A stretch of DNA of 64,000 bases from Rubinisphaera italica. GTDB lineage: Bacteria > Planctomycetota > Planctomycetia > Planctomycetales > Planctomycetaceae. Of this stretch, positions 20,412 through 29,873 are shown in pieces. Position numbers and translations under genes: made by a program. Under the pieces are notes generated by a model, which worked only from the letters and a program-made list of their open reading frames with translations, ran no database searches and was not told the DNA's origin. Numbering within the stretch: position 1 is the stretch's first letter; the number at the start of each line of letters is the position of its first letter. The stretch covers positions 2,754,728-2,818,727 of the forward strand of contig NZ_SJPG01000001.1 in assembly GCF_007859715.1 (NCBI RefSeq), read 5' to 3'.

Positions 20412-21590
20412 ATGTCTGAATCAGAAATTTGGGAACTGTGTGGAGAACAAGCGGAAGCGAATCTTAAAATTACTTCTGCAGAAATCGATGGCTCTCCTGA
20501 AGGCTGGTTTGTCACAAAAACGACCATGAAAGCTGGGCTCTCAGCGGGTGTCGAAGTGATCGAAGTCAGTAATGGCGCCCAGTCACTTTTCATATTGCCG
20601 ACACGTGGCATGGGGCTGTGGAAGATTCAAGCGGGAGACTTACGTGTCGGTTGGGATTCCCCGGTCAAACAGCCCGTTCATCCTGCTTTCGTCGACCTGA
20701 AGAGTCGCAACAAACTGGGATGGCTGGATGGCTTTAACGAACTGGTGACCCGATGCGGGCTCACTTCCAACGGTCCTCCCGGCATCGACGAAACCGCGGG
20801 AGCGATTGAATCGGACATCACTCTCCACGGTCGAATTGCCAATCTCCCGGCGACTTCAGTGACATTTCAATTGATTGAATCCGATGGTAAAACTGAAATT
20901 GTCGTTCGAGGGACAGTCTCGGAAGCGACGCTGTTTGGGCAACATCTCGAATTAGTTTCAGAATACCGAACAGCTCTCAATTCTCACGAAGTCACAATGA
21001 CAGATTCTGTGACCAATCGTTCTGGACGCGGAGCCGAGTTGCAATTGCTGTATCACATTAATATCGGCAGTCCCATTCTTGAAGAGGAGAGTACCTGGCA
21101 TGCTCCCCTGAAAAGACTCACGCCTCGTGACGCTCGCGCCACCGAAGAGCTCGATACCTATTCCACATATCGCGAACCCACAACTGGTTATGCCGAGGAA
21201 GCCTTCTTCTGCAAACCAATTTCCGATAGCGACGGATTCACTCCTGTTCTACTGACCAATGCCAGTCAGACAGAAGCGGTCAGTCTGGATTTTGAGACGG
21301 CTGCCCTGCCCTGCCTGACGATCTGGAAAAACACACAATCACTGGCGGATGGTTACTGCACAGGCCTGGAGCCGGGGACAAATTACCCCAACTTCAAAGC
21401 CCAGGAACGACGGGAAGGACGCGTCGTCAAAATGGCGGCAGGAGCCAGCTGGCAGGCTTCGATGAAACTTTCCGTGCTGACAGATTCCCAGAATATCTCC
21501 AATCAACTTGATCGAATTTTAGAATTGCAATCACAAGCAGAACTGCAAATTGATCGAAATCTGGCCCAAGGAATTTCGGGTGATCAATAA
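20412..21590 (+). CDS. DUF4432 / aldose-1-epimerase-like protein
   Basis: A 392-residue beta-sandwich-type protein of the DUF4432 family, related to galactose mutarotases. Recognisable segments are SNGAQSLFILPTRGMGLWKI, GWDSPVKQPVHPAFVDL, GWLDGFNELVTRCGL, LHGRIANLPA and LLYHINIGSPIL; the family usually has such an LHGR/His pair and a trailing Glu (GLEPGTNYPNFKAQE). Cytoplasmic, no signal peptide. It probably interconverts or binds a sugar; the substrate is not known. The ATG at 20412 places the start after the hairpin; frame-open sequence upstream runs through the hairpin and is not coding. Confidence 0.85.
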   Translation: MSESEIWELCGEQAEANLKITSAEIDGSPEGWFVTKTTMKAGLSAGVEVIEVSNGAQSLFILPTRGMGLWKIQAGDLRVGWDSPVKQPVHPAFVDLKSRNKLGWLDGFNELVTRCGLTSNGPPGIDETAGAIESDITLHGRIANLPATSVTFQLIESDGKTEIVVRGTVSEATLFGQHLELVSEYRTALNSHEVTMTDSVTNRSGRGAELQLLYHINIGSPILEEESTWHAPLKRLTPRDARATEELDTYSTYREPTTGYAEEAFFCKPISDSDGFTPVLLTNASQTEAVSLDFETAALPCLTIWKNTQSLADGYCTGLEPGTNYPNFKAQERREGRVVKMAAGASWQASMKLSVLTDSQNISNQLDRILELQSQAELQIDRNLAQGISGDQ

Positions 21591-21596
21591 TTGTAA

Positions 21597-21635
21597 TTTC
21601 GCTGCAGGTCAGGATGTGCCTGACCTGCAGCGAAA
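21597..21635. terminator. Perfect 17-bp stem between convergent genes
   Basis: Arms TTTCGCTGCAGGTCAGG and CCTGACCTGCAGCGAAA with a 5-nt loop (ATGTG). It lies exactly between the stops of the DUF4432 gene and pgi and is symmetrical, so it can serve both. Its core, AGGTCAGG...CCTGAC, belongs to a motif seen in other gaps of the window. Confidence 0.75.
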
Positions 21636-21641
21636 CATCTA

Positions 21642-23291
21642 TTAAGCAGTGCGCCCCTGCGATTTTCGATAACGCTGAATCAACTGATTCGTCGAACTGT
21701 CATGCTTCAGATCTGGTGAGTCACTCGCCTCCAACTCCGGCACGATTTTCTTCGCGAGAACTTTGCCAAGTTCAACTCCCCATTGATCAAACGAATCGAT
21801 ATCGTAAACGACTCCCTGAACAAATACGCTATGTTCATACAGGGCAATTAGACTGCCAAGGATTCTCGGTGTGAGAATTTCTGCATACAGCGTATTTGAA
21901 GGGCGATTCCCTGAAAAGACGCGATGCGGGACCAATTCTGAAGAAGTCCCCTCTGCCTCGACTTGTTCTTTTGTCTTTCCAAACGCTAGAGCTTCTGTTT
22001 GTGCAAAGACGTTGGCCATCAGTTTGTCATGATGATCGCCGACTGGATTCAGCGAGCGTCCAAATGCGATAAAATCACAGGGGATCAAATGAGTTCCCTG
22101 ATGAATTAACTGATAGAATGAATGCTGACCGTTCGTGCCCGGTTCGCCCCAGAAGACCGGACTGGTTTCGTAGTCAATTGAATCGCCAGCTAATGTGACC
22201 GACTTGCCATTGCTTTCCATTGTCAACTGTTGCAGATAAGCCGGGAATCGCTTCAGATATTGATCGTAAGGCAGCACAGCAACCGTTTGAGCATCGAAGA
22301 AATTCGTGTACCAGATATTCAGCATCGCCAGAATGACAGGCAGGTTTTCTTCGAGCGGAGTTTCACGAAAATGAACATCCATCGCGTGAAAACCATCGAG
22401 CATCTGACGGAATCGATCCGGTCCAATCGCCAGCATCGTCGAAAGACCGATCGCTGCATCCATTGAATATCGTCCACCCACCCAGTCCCAGAAGCCGAAC
22501 ATGTTTTCGGTATCGATTCCGAATTCCTGCACACGCTCTGCACTGGTTGAAACAGCCACGAAGTGCTTCGCCACCGCCGTTTCTGCTCCCAGTTGATCCA
22601 CCAGCCATTTGCGGGCGCTCATGGCGTTTGTCATGGTTTCCTGAGTGGTGAATGTTTTTGACGCCACGATGACTAACGTCTCAGCAGGATCCAGATCGAT
22701 CGTCGCTTCGGCAAAATCGGTTCCATCGACATTGGAAACAAATCGGAATGTGAGATCACGATTGCTGTAATGCTTGAGTGCCTCGTAAGCCATCACGGGA
22801 CCAAGATCCGAACCGCCGATGCCGATGTTGATCACATTACGAATCGGCTGACCGGTGTAGCCTGTCCATTCTCCGCTAATAACCCTCTCGCAAAACGCGG
22901 TCATCTTATCGAGAACTTCATGCACATCAGGAACGACATTCTGGCCTTCGAATTCAATCACCGCATCTTTTGGAGCACGTAAAGCCGTATGCAACACGGC
23001 TCGATTCTCAGTGGTGTTGATCTTCTCGCCCGTGAACATTGCTTCGGTCCGCTCTTTGAGTTTGGCGGACTTTGCCAGGTCGAACAAAAGCGGCATCGTT
23101 TCTGAATTGATGCGATTTTTTGAATAGTCCAGAAACAAGTCGACCGCTTCAACACTAAATTTGCTGGCTCTGTCAGAATCTTCCGCGAAAGCATCCCGCA
23201 ACTGCACATTTTTGATTGACTCAAAATGCTGACAAAGGGCTTTCCATTCGGGGCGGGACGTCAGTCCCGATTTTCCGGTTTGAGCAGACAT
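21642..23291 (-). CDS. pgi: Glucose-6-phosphate isomerase
   Basis: A 549-residue enzyme that interconverts glucose 6-phosphate and fructose 6-phosphate in glycolysis/gluconeogenesis. The family signatures are all present: [34 protein letters not shown] (phosphate-binding), [13 protein letters not shown], the catalytic Glu/His region [18 protein letters not shown], and the C-terminal [16 protein letters not shown]. Length matches the long bacterial PGI form. Start [10 protein letters not shown] at the ATG 23291 looks normal. No operon partner is evident. Confidence 0.97.
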   Translation of the reverse strand: MSAQTGKSGLTSRPEWKALCQHFESIKNVQLRDAFAEDSDRASKFSVEAVDLFLDYSKNRINSETMPLLFDLAKSAKLKERTEAMFTGEKINTTENRAVLHTALRAPKDAVIEFEGQNVVPDVHEVLDKMTAFCERVISGEWTGYTGQPIRNVINIGIGGSDLGPVMAYEALKHYSNRDLTFRFVSNVDGTDFAEATIDLDPAETLVIVASKTFTTQETMTNAMSARKWLVDQLGAETAVAKHFVAVSTSAERVQEFGIDTENMFGFWDWVGGRYSMDAAIGLSTMLAIGPDRFRQMLDGFHAMDVHFRETPLEENLPVILAMLNIWYTNFFDAQTVAVLPYDQYLKRFPAYLQQLTMESNGKSVTLAGDSIDYETSPVFWGEPGTNGQHSFYQLIHQGTHLIPCDFIAFGRSLNPVGDHHDKLMANVFAQTEALAFGKTKEQVEAEGTSSELVPHRVFSGNRPSNTLYAEILTPRILGSLIALYEHSVFVQGVVYDIDSFDQWGVELGKVLAKKIVPELEASDSPDLKHDSSTNQLIQRYRKSQGRTA

Positions 23292-23395
23292 ATCAACGAC
23301 TTTCTAGATTGATCATTTTTTTCAATTCATTACGGTTCAATCGTTAATATATATCAGGCCTCACTGGAATTGCGACTCATTGAGAGGGAATGTTA

Positions 23396-23461
23396 ACGCA
23401 AAGATCGCAAAGACCACGCAGGCACTTAAGAAGTGCTTTGCGCCTATCGCGATCTTTGCTT
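23396..23461. repeat. Palindromic GCAAAGATCGC element
   Basis: Left end GCAAAGATCGCAAAGACC and right end GGCGCAAAGCACTTC... complementing into GCGATCTTTGCTT form an imperfect inverted repeat around CTTAAG. It lies just beyond the pirin stop codon and may also terminate that transcript. The (CGCAAAG)n pattern resembles known short bacterial dispersed repeats. Confidence 0.55.
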
Positions 23462-23473
23462 GTCGAAATTCAA

Positions 23474-24172
23474 TTACGGAAGATCAAAGACCATGATTTC
23501 AGCGTGATCTTCAGCCTGAATGGTTAATCGATCTTCTTCACTCACGGCCATTCCATCGCTAGTATCGAGCACCGTACCATTCACAGACACTTTTCCGCGA
23601 AGCACTTGAATCCAGGCATGACGACCATTATTGAGTTCATGGTCAAGAGAAGTACCGGCATCCAGTTTTGCCAGATAGATACGAGCATCCGTGTGAATGG
23701 TCAGTGAACCATCAGCGGCATCAGGAGAGGCAACAAGCCTCAATCGATTTACCATCCGCTCATCATCAAATCGTTTCTGTTCATAGCTGGGAGTTAATCC
23801 CTTCTCATCTGGAAAGATCCAGATCTGATACAGATGCACGGGCTCTGTCTGCGAAGGATTGAATTCGCTATGCGTGATCCCCGAACCGGCTGACATCCGT
23901 TGAAATTCGCCGGGACGGAGGATTTCTCCATTTCCCATCGAGTCCTTATGTTCGAGTGCTCCTTCAAGAACATAGGTGACGATTTCCATATTCTGATGTG
24001 GATGCTCCCCAAATCCTTCACCTGGCAGAACAGTATCTTCATTCATGACCCGCAGTGTCCGGAACCGGACGTGCTGCGTGTCCTGATAGGAAGAGAAAGA
24101 AAAGGTGTGGTAAGTATCCAGCCAACCCAAATCGGCATGTCCGCGATCTGCTGCTTTACGAACTTTGAACAT
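23474..24172 (-). CDS. Pirin family protein (bicupin)
   Basis: A 232-residue cytoplasmic protein of the YhhW/pirin family, a metal-binding bicupin; some members are quercetin 2,3-dioxygenases and others redox sensors. The N-terminal cupin keeps the metal ligands in GFGEHPHQNMEIVTYVLEG and LEHKDSMGN, followed by SAGSGITHSEFN. DLGWLDTYHTFSFSSY is the family N-terminal signature. It is the last gene of a minus-strand cluster: MarR regulator, SDR remnant, pirin. The spacing and shared operator-like sites suggest control by the MarR protein. Confidence 0.92.
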   Translation of the reverse strand: MFKVRKAADRGHADLGWLDTYHTFSFSSYQDTQHVRFRTLRVMNEDTVLPGEGFGEHPHQNMEIVTYVLEGALEHKDSMGNGEILRPGEFQRMSAGSGITHSEFNPSQTEPVHLYQIWIFPDEKGLTPSYEQKRFDDERMVNRLRLVASPDAADGSLTIHTDARIYLAKLDAGTSLDHELNNGRHAWIQVLRGKVSVNGTVLDTSDGMAVSEEDRLTIQAEDHAEIMVFDLP

Positions 24173-24224
24173 GATTGACTCCTCTTTTATAATTTCAGAT
24201 TAACTCTATTCCTGGACAACTTGA

Positions 24225-24311
24225 TTATTTTGCCAACCATCCGCCATCCACAGGCAATGAAATTCCCGATGTTCCCCCAGTGACAATGGCAACTTTGTTT
24301 TCCAGCGACAT
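24225..24311 (-). pseudogene. Short-chain dehydrogenase remnant, internally deleted in frame
   Basis: Twenty-eight codons from ATG to TAA join the N-terminus of an SDR (MSLENKVAIVTGGTSGI, the Rossmann beta1 plus TGxxxGI motif) directly to the C-terminal end of one (LPVDGGWLAK, the usual SDR finish). The roughly 210 codons that should separate them, including the Ser-Tyr-Lys catalytic residues, are gone, with the reading frame kept. It retains a good ribosome binding site (AAGGAAG, 6 nt before ATG) and sits between the MarR and pirin genes. It cannot be an active dehydrogenase; it may still be translated as a 28-residue peptide. Confidence 0.85.
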
Positions 24312-24333
24312 GATCTGCTTCCTTATTATATTA

Positions 24334-24345
24334 TTTACATGTAAA
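24334..24345. promoter_or_regulatory. Candidate MarR operator 1
   Basis: Perfect 12-bp palindrome TTTACATGTAAA, about 23 nt upstream of the SDR-remnant start and between it and the MarR gene. On the minus strand its context TAGTTTACATGTAA matches a second site in front of the MarR gene except for one base. Confidence 0.6.
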
Positions 24346-24363
24346 CTATAGATTAAAAAAAAG

Positions 24364-24846
24364 TCACGCTTCCTCACTGCCGGTCGACTCTCGTGCTTTT
24401 TCCAACAGGCGGCTCAATTCCTTCAATTCCTGACGGGTCAAATGACCTACCAGTTCCCGATGCAATTCAATAACAGGTCCCTCCATTCGGTTTAATAATT
24501 TCTCGGCTTTTAGAGTGAGTGAAATATAAACGACGCGACGATCCTGTTCGCAGCGATGTCTTTGTACCAGTCCCTGCTTTTCCAGTCGATCAATCAACCC
24601 TGTGATTGCCGGAACGACCTGAATAGTACGTGAGGCAATCTCCAGACAGGGCATCGGCTTCCCTTCCCCGCTGAGAATTCTCAGAACATTGTACTGGGAA
24701 GCAGTCACTCCATAATCACGAAACAAACGTCCAAATCGATTTTCAAAGTAATCATTCGTGCGTAACAGATTCAGGATCGCCTCCTGTTCTGGAACCTCGA
24801 AAGGATTCTTCTTTTTCAGTTCATCTTGTAAGCGTGAAGAGTTCAT
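24364..24846 (-). CDS. MarR family transcriptional regulator
   Basis: A 160-residue winged-helix repressor. Helical N-terminus, then GVTASQYNVLRILSGEG, the recognition region LEIASRTIQVVPAITGLIDRLEKQGLV, and the wing RHRCEQDRRVVYISLT match the MarR fold; the C-terminal helix completes the dimer interface. I chose the ATG at 24846 because the open frame upstream (to 24915) runs through a palindromic site that should be the operator. Likely autoregulated, and likely to control the SDR remnant and pirin downstream. Its ligand is unknown; phenolic or electrophilic compounds are common for the family. Confidence 0.9.
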   Translation of the reverse strand: MNSSRLQDELKKKNPFEVPEQEAILNLLRTNDYFENRFGRLFRDYGVTASQYNVLRILSGEGKPMPCLEIASRTIQVVPAITGLIDRLEKQGLVQRHRCEQDRRVVYISLTLKAEKLLNRMEGPVIELHRELVGHLTRQELKELSRLLEKARESTGSEEA

Positions 24847-24888
24847 GAAGCCATCGTTCAGAAAAAGGACAGTGCGATCGTTTTTTAG

Positions 24889-24899
24889 TTTACACGTAA
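24889..24899. promoter_or_regulatory. Candidate MarR operator 2
   Basis: TTTACACGTAA within TAGTTTACACGTAATG, 43 nt upstream of the MarR ATG. It shares TAGTTTACAYGTAA with operator 1, including flanking bases, which suggests binding by the same regulator. Confidence 0.55.
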
Positions 24900-25045
24900 T
24901 GTATTTACCAGTCAACGGTTATTTGACGCTTTTTTTTCTGTAATTCAAATGACTTACGTTTATGAAGTATGAAGAAAAACTGATCAATGCCAACTTGTGA
25001 GTCACCCCGGCAAAGAGGGCTGACTAAGTTGAAAACAACCGTGGT

Positions 25046-25471
25046 TTAATTCTCAGCGATAAAAGGCTGAAATCGTTGGCGATCAGTCTCCGGCAGGCGA
25101 GTCGGACGACCAGTCTGGAGATCAATGAATATGGCCCGCTGACGACCGAGAGCAGCTAGCGATTGATCGGGACCGTAAAAGCGAAATTCCATCCAGGCGG
25201 AGACGTGATTCATTTCCGAGATCCAGACTTCGGCTCGAACGGTATCACCTAGTTTCAATTGTTGCTTGTACTGGATGTTCGTCTCCACCAGCACTGGTCC
25301 GTAGCCCTGCTGCATAATCTGCGGCACCGGCATACCAGCTGCTTCGAGCAAAAGGCAACGTCCAATTTCCATCCATTCGATGTAGACGATGTTACTCACA
25401 TGATTCATAAAGTCGATATGAAATGTGTGTATCGATGGCTCGAATTTGACCTTCTGCATGGGGGCAGTCAT
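25046..25471 (-). CDS. Acyl-CoA thioesterase (4HBT/YbgC-like)
   Basis: A 141-residue single hot-dog domain protein. The active-site region FHIDFMNHVSNIVYIEWME corresponds to the 4-hydroxybenzoyl-CoA thioesterase pattern (D...GHVNN..Y..w.E) with Asn in place of the usual Gly. The central strands VETNIQYKQQLKLGDTVRAEVWI are typical. Such enzymes hydrolyse acyl-CoA thioesters in the cytoplasm; the acyl group here is unknown. It follows the EboD-like cyclase gene by 28 bp on the same strand and is probably cotranscribed with it. Confidence 0.85.
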   Translation of the reverse strand: MTAPMQKVKFEPSIHTFHIDFMNHVSNIVYIEWMEIGRCLLLEAAGMPVPQIMQQGYGPVLVETNIQYKQQLKLGDTVRAEVWISEMNHVSAWMEFRFYGPDQSLAALGRQRAIFIDLQTGRPTRLPETDRQRFQPFIAEN

Positions 25472-25499
25472 TGTGAGGAATTGAAATTTAAGTCAGTTA

Positions 25500-26717
25500 T
25501 TATCGAGCGGCTGCGATTTCTGTCAGTTGCACGATTGACTCCTGCATGGCAGACTGATCGACTTCGTGGATTTCAACGGGATCACCAATACTGCGCAGCA
25601 TTGTCAGAGTCAGGCGACCACCGAGATGCTGACGGAACTCTTCAAGCCCGGCAAATAAAATTTTCGTATCGTGTAACATCGGATGCTGTAAATCGAAACC
25701 GAGTTCCAGCAGGCAATTGACAACTCGCTCAGCGTCGGATTGGGGAAAGCCCATTTTGCGAGAAGAGTATAAGGAGTCGATTGCTACGCCAATAGCAACC
25801 GCTTCCCCATGTTGAACCTGGAAATTTGTCATCACTTCCAGTTTATGAGCCGACCAATGTCCATAATCAAGAGGACGGGCTTCGAGCATTTCAAAGGGAT
25901 CGCCACCACGTGTAATATGCTTCAGATGCCACTCTGCGGAGCGTTGAATGATTGGTCCACAAGCAGACCAGTCCCTTTGAGAAATACGCTCGGCTTGTTC
26001 GCAGATCGCCTCGAATAATGCAGGGTCTTTTAATAATGCGACTTTAACAGCTTCAGAAAAACCGGCTCGGAACTGGCGATCTGGCAAGGTCGAAAGCAGA
26101 TCGGCATCGTTAATGACTGCCCAGGGAACAGCGAACGATCCAACCCAGTTCTTCTTTTCAAAGAGATTGATACTGTTTTTTACCCCGACGCCGGAATCAG
26201 CTTGACTGAGTGTTGTTGTGGGTAAGCGGATCAGGCGAATTCCGCGATGAGCAATGGCCGCAGCAAAACCGACGGCATCCAGAACCGCTCCCCCGCCAAT
26301 GACAATCACATAGCTGCGACGATCCAAATTTGCAGCATTCATCACTTTGAGCATCCGCTCAAGAACGTGGACATCGTTCTTCACATCCTCGCCACCGGGA
26401 GCAATTTGTATGTTGCTCGCCATCGAAACGCGGTCGGAATTCTTCGAGACAAACGTCCTTAGAATCTGAGAAAGATCAGGACGTGCATTCGCAACGGCTT
26501 CGTCAATCCAGAACTGGACCCGAGCCGGGGCATCACCTGATTGTTCCAGCAGATCGAGTAGAACATTGGTTTGCGATTCCAGCACGTTCGTTGTCACTCG
26601 GAGTCGATGTACATAGGGAACTGCAAAAGTAACATCAACTCCAGTGGATAATTGGTCAATACCATGATCGCTAGGATCAAAGGCCTGCGATTCTTCAGGG
26701 AGGGGTTGTTCACTCAT
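25500..26717 (-). CDS. 3-dehydroquinate synthase-family protein, EboD-like
   Basis: A 405-residue sugar-phosphate cyclase of the AroB fold. [21 protein letters not shown] (NAD-binding), [38 protein letters not shown] (Glu metal ligand), [11 protein letters not shown] and [13 protein letters not shown] (His ligands) are all present. The [15 protein letters not shown] segment and [14 protein letters not shown] look closer to EboD-type cyclases of the eustigmatophyte/bacterial operon family than to housekeeping AroB. None of the other ebo genes (TatD-like, UbiA-like, xylose-isomerase-like) is present, only a thioesterase. The product may be a valiolone- or dehydroquinate-type cyclitol; this is inference. 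Confidence 0.8.
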   Translation of the reverse strand: MSEQPLPEESQAFDPSDHGIDQLSTGVDVTFAVPYVHRLRVTTNVLESQTNVLLDLLEQSGDAPARVQFWIDEAVANARPDLSQILRTFVSKNSDRVSMASNIQIAPGGEDVKNDVHVLERMLKVMNAANLDRRSYVIVIGGGAVLDAVGFAAAIAHRGIRLIRLPTTTLSQADSGVGVKNSINLFEKKNWVGSFAVPWAVINDADLLSTLPDRQFRAGFSEAVKVALLKDPALFEAICEQAERISQRDWSACGPIIQRSAEWHLKHITRGGDPFEMLEARPLDYGHWSAHKLEVMTNFQVQHGEAVAIGVAIDSLYSSRKMGFPQSDAERVVNCLLELGFDLQHPMLHDTKILFAGLEEFRQHLGGRLTLTMLRSIGDPVEIHEVDQSAMQESIVQLTEIAAAR

Positions 26718-26979
26718 GGGAGGCAATCAATCTGGAGAGTAGCTGTCTTATTTGTATTCACCTGGGCGACAGTTAAATAAATTATAGGCAGGATATCGCA
26801 TTCAGAAAAGTTGATATATCTACAGGTTAACTTATCCCTGAGCCAATTTCGAATGCAAGCCTCTGAAAATCATCGACAATTTAAGATCTGTGATAAAACA
26901 TAATTCCATTTGAAATGATTGTACGAGTTGTTCATCTGCGGTTCTATTTCATTCAATTGCATCAGATTTCAAAATAAAT

Positions 26980-28662
26980 TTAAAGAGTAAACAATAATCC
27001 TAAGATCCCAGCGAACAACACGTAGTAAACGAAGAGGGATAACGTTTTTCGCAGGATGTCACCTTCTTTGCCGTTCATGCCGACTACTGCACAAGCTGCG
27101 ACTACGTTATGAACGCAGATGACATTTCCCGCTGCTCCGCCGACTGCCTGTAGCGCGACAACCCAGGTGGGATCGACTCCAATTTGCAGGCCGGCATGGA
27201 ACTGGAATTGAGAAAACATCATATTGCTGATGGTATTGCTGCCTGCGACAAACGCTCCCAGTCCTCCGATGAGTGGAGAAAATAATGGCCAGGCTGATCC
27301 TGAGATTGAAGCGACAGAATCGGCCAGCAGACTTGGCATTGAAGGCAGACCTGCTGCTCCTCCAGATGAGTTGATAAAGATCTGCACCATCGGTACGGTG
27401 AATATGAGTGCGGCTGAAGCGGGGATGATCATTTTGAGAGAGCGAGTTGTCGCACGCTGGCAGGCCCCCTTTGACATGCGGTGCAAGACGAATGTCATCA
27501 AGCAGACGAGTATAAATATCGAGCCTGGCAAGTAAAGAATCTGCACAGGAGAGACACTGACGGTTGAACCAAACAGATTGGTCAGTGCTTCTCCATTTCC
27601 AGGAACTGTGATCGATTTTAACCAGGCTCCAATGCCCAAAGAAGGCAAACGAGTCAGCACGAGAATAAGAGCCGTTAATAAATAAGGAGCCCAGGCTTTC
27701 CATAACGACAAGTGAGCAACAGGTTCTTCGACTTTCACATCATACAAGCCGTGCCAGGAATCGGGCCAATCCGACTTTTTGGCAAAATCCCAAGATTCTT
27801 CTGGCATCAGAAATTTTGCTCGGGCCGCTGGAATCACAATCGCCATACCAATTAAAGAGCCAAGTAACGTTGGAAACTCTGGGCCCAGGACAAATGCGAT
27901 CGTCACGTAGGGGATGATCATTGCCAGAGCCGCAAAGATTGCAAACTTCCAGATTTTGAAGCCTTCTGCAAAACTGCGATTGGCTCCGAAGAATCGCGTA
28001 ATAACAACTACGATAAACAGCGGCACCAGAGTCCCGACAATACCATGCAAAATCGCGACTTTGACACCGATAATCGGCAACAATTCCTGCCAGTTTTCCA
28101 GGCCAGATTTTGCTGCAAAGTCAACAACGGAACTACTTCCTTCAAGCCCCTTATTCACACCAATCAAAATCGGCGTGCCGACGGCTCCGAATGAGACCGG
28201 TGTCGATTGAATCATCATTCCAGCAATAATGGCTGCCATTGCCGGAAACCCCAGACCGACCAGCAGCGGGACACAAATGACAGCTGGTGTTCCAAAACCA
28301 GCCGCCCCTTCCATAAAGGCACCGAAGAGCCAGGCAATAATGATCACCTGGGCACGACGATCATCCGTAATCGAAGTGAATCCATTTCGAATGACCGAGA
28401 GGCCTCCCGATTCGCTCAACGTATTCAGGAGATAAATCGCACCGAATACGATATAGAGCAGACTAAAACAAATCACCAATCCATTGATGGAAGCCGCGGC
28501 GACTTGGGCAAATTTCAGTTGCCAGTAAAACAGGGCAACTCCGACAGCCGCTACATAAGAAAGCGGCATCACATAAGCCGCAGGCCAACGCAGTCCGACA
28601 AGAAAAATGCCTACAATGGCAATCGGAAGTAAGGAGAGTAAAACGGGCAGCAGGTCATGCAT
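26980..28662 (-). CDS. L-lactate permease (LctP/LldP family)
   Basis: A 560-residue inner-membrane protein with about 13 hydrophobic segments. Diagnostic stretches include [56 protein letters not shown] and [19 protein letters not shown]. The family transports lactate or related 2-hydroxy acids with protons. The start [18 protein letters not shown] at the ATG 28662 gives the normal family N-terminus; the in-frame TTG at 28752 overlaps the cupin stop codon. Neighbours (cupin, aldo/keto reductase) suggest uptake of a small organic acid for catabolism, but no lactate dehydrogenase is present. Confidence 0.92.
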   Translation of the reverse strand: MHDLLPVLLSLLPIAIVGIFLVGLRWPAAYVMPLSYVAAVGVALFYWQLKFAQVAAASINGLVICFSLLYIVFGAIYLLNTLSESGGLSVIRNGFTSITDDRRAQVIIIAWLFGAFMEGAAGFGTPAVICVPLLVGLGFPAMAAIIAGMMIQSTPVSFGAVGTPILIGVNKGLEGSSSVVDFAAKSGLENWQELLPIIGVKVAILHGIVGTLVPLFIVVVITRFFGANRSFAEGFKIWKFAIFAALAMIIPYVTIAFVLGPEFPTLLGSLIGMAIVIPAARAKFLMPEESWDFAKKSDWPDSWHGLYDVKVEEPVAHLSLWKAWAPYLLTALILVLTRLPSLGIGAWLKSITVPGNGEALTNLFGSTVSVSPVQILYLPGSIFILVCLMTFVLHRMSKGACQRATTRSLKMIIPASAALIFTVPMVQIFINSSGGAAGLPSMPSLLADSVASISGSAWPLFSPLIGGLGAFVAGSNTISNMMFSQFQFHAGLQIGVDPTWVVALQAVGGAAGNVICVHNVVAACAVVGMNGKEGDILRKTLSLFVYYVLFAGILGLLFTL

Positions 28663-28697
28663 AAATGGCTCAATTCGAAGCTTTTGTAGAACAGTTC

Positions 28698-28718
28698 GCA
28701 GGTCAGGCTGTGCTTGAC
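28698..28718. repeat. Short hairpin of the AGGTCAGGCTG family
   Basis: GCAGGTCAGGCTGTGCTTGAC, a near-perfect short hairpin in the gap between the cupin and permease genes, related to those at 21604 and 29703. Confidence 0.45.
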
Positions 28719-28748
28719 AATTTCGACTACGTACGACTTTTTTGGAGA

Positions 28749-29672
28749 TCAATCTTTAATGAACTGGATATCCAACGTGCGTAAATAGGTCTGCAATCCT
28801 GCATCCTGGACTGGAAATACATACGCATCGACATCAGATTCATTATGATGCGAATGCCACCAGCCGGGTGGTGTTACGAAAACGGAATTCGGTTTCCACT
28901 CGGCTCGAAACGGATCAATCAGATTTCCAGCTTCATCGATTTCTTTAGCAATCATGGTATAAGTATTGGGATCAGCTGAAACAGCCAGATCAATTGCCAC
29001 AGAGTTATGACGATGAGGTTTCTGCACCGATTGTTTCGGTAAGACGTTATACAAAGACCACATTGTATGTGTCATGGTCTTTGTTTTCTCACTGGCTGGA
29101 TTACCGAGAATGATCCCATTGCGATTTCGATTCTCGCGAATGCCTGCCTCACGGATTTTTGAAATCTCGCCGTCCAGATATTCTTTCGAATAATAAGCAG
29201 ACTCGAAGCGTGGTTTGTTTGGATGCACTCCCAGATAAGACATGAGCGGACCATCATGCACCCAGTACAAAGCGGAATCAACATCGGCGAAGTGCGTCAC
29301 CCCTTGATGACACGGTAATGTAAACGCATCGCCCTGTTTCCACTCTAAAATGCCCTGCTCTGTTTCGGTCCGTCCCTGCCCCCTCATTACGAAATAAACT
29401 TCCGAGGAAGTCTGTTCCGCAATTTGAATATGATCCTCTGCCTGAATTGTCAGATAATTCGCCAGCAGACTCGGCGTGGTCGCGGGGGTTGAAGTCCCTA
29501 TTAAATCGGACAGATCCAGCTTGATGATTTCCGTGACACCGCTTTCGTGCAAAGCAGCAGGAAATACTCGAATCGGCACATCCTCAATATCTGGACTGGC
29601 AGCCGCTCCATATTCCCAACTGAGCGACTGTTTCTGCCACAGCTCATTCAAACTCGCATGACTTGTACTCAT
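28749..29672 (-). CDS. Cupin protein, gentisate 1,2-dioxygenase-like
   Basis: A 307-residue bicupin. The first cupin contains [18 protein letters not shown] and [19 protein letters not shown]; the second contains [14 protein letters not shown] and [16 protein letters not shown]. Overall order and length agree with gentisate/1-hydroxy-2-naphthoate dioxygenases, ring-cleaving Fe(II) enzymes. In the first cupin the metal-ligand histidines are less obvious than in the second (HRH and HSHH), so catalysis may be confined to one domain. The ATG at 29672 is used; open sequence upstream is the GC-rich hairpin repeat. Gentisate-specific function is inference. Confidence 0.78.
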   Translation of the reverse strand: MSTSHASLNELWQKQSLSWEYGAAASPDIEDVPIRVFPAALHESGVTEIIKLDLSDLIGTSTPATTPSLLANYLTIQAEDHIQIAEQTSSEVYFVMRGQGRTETEQGILEWKQGDAFTLPCHQGVTHFADVDSALYWVHDGPLMSYLGVHPNKPRFESAYYSKEYLDGEISKIREAGIRENRNRNGIILGNPASEKTKTMTHTMWSLYNVLPKQSVQKPHRHNSVAIDLAVSADPNTYTMIAKEIDEAGNLIDPFRAEWKPNSVFVTPPGWWHSHHNESDVDAYVFPVQDAGLQTYLRTLDIQFIKD

Positions 29673-29702
29673 TAGATTCTCCGAAAATATTTTGATCAGA
29701 CC

Positions 29703-29723
29703 GTAGGTCAGGCTGCGCCTGAC
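29703..29723. repeat. Short hairpin of the AGGTCAGGCTG family
   Basis: GTAGGTCAGGCTGCGCCTGAC just upstream of the cupin start. The arms GTCAGGC/GCCTGAC pair perfectly. Same family as the hairpins at 28698 and 21604. Confidence 0.5.
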
Positions 29724-29751
29724 GAAATTCAATTCTGTTAAAATCAATACC

Positions 29752-29836
29752 GGGTGGCGGGGGCGCTCCGCTTTAGCGGAAGCCCCCGGAAGCTCCAAGA
29801 TTCGGGGGCTTCTCTTCGAGAGCGCCCCCGCCACCC
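29752..29836. repeat. GC-rich palindromic repeat, intact copy
   Basis: An 85-bp element with perfect 17-bp inverted ends (GGGTGGCGGGGGCGCTC), an internal CGCTTTAGCG hairpin and an inner AAGCCCCCG/CGGGGGCTT stem, giving a cruciform-like fold. It is markedly richer in GC than its surroundings. It lies between the aldo/keto reductase and the cupin. A degenerate copy is at about 2177-2252. Confidence 0.8.
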
Positions 29837-29873
29837 AGGTTTGATGAAGTTCGTTCTAATAATCATATGAGGG

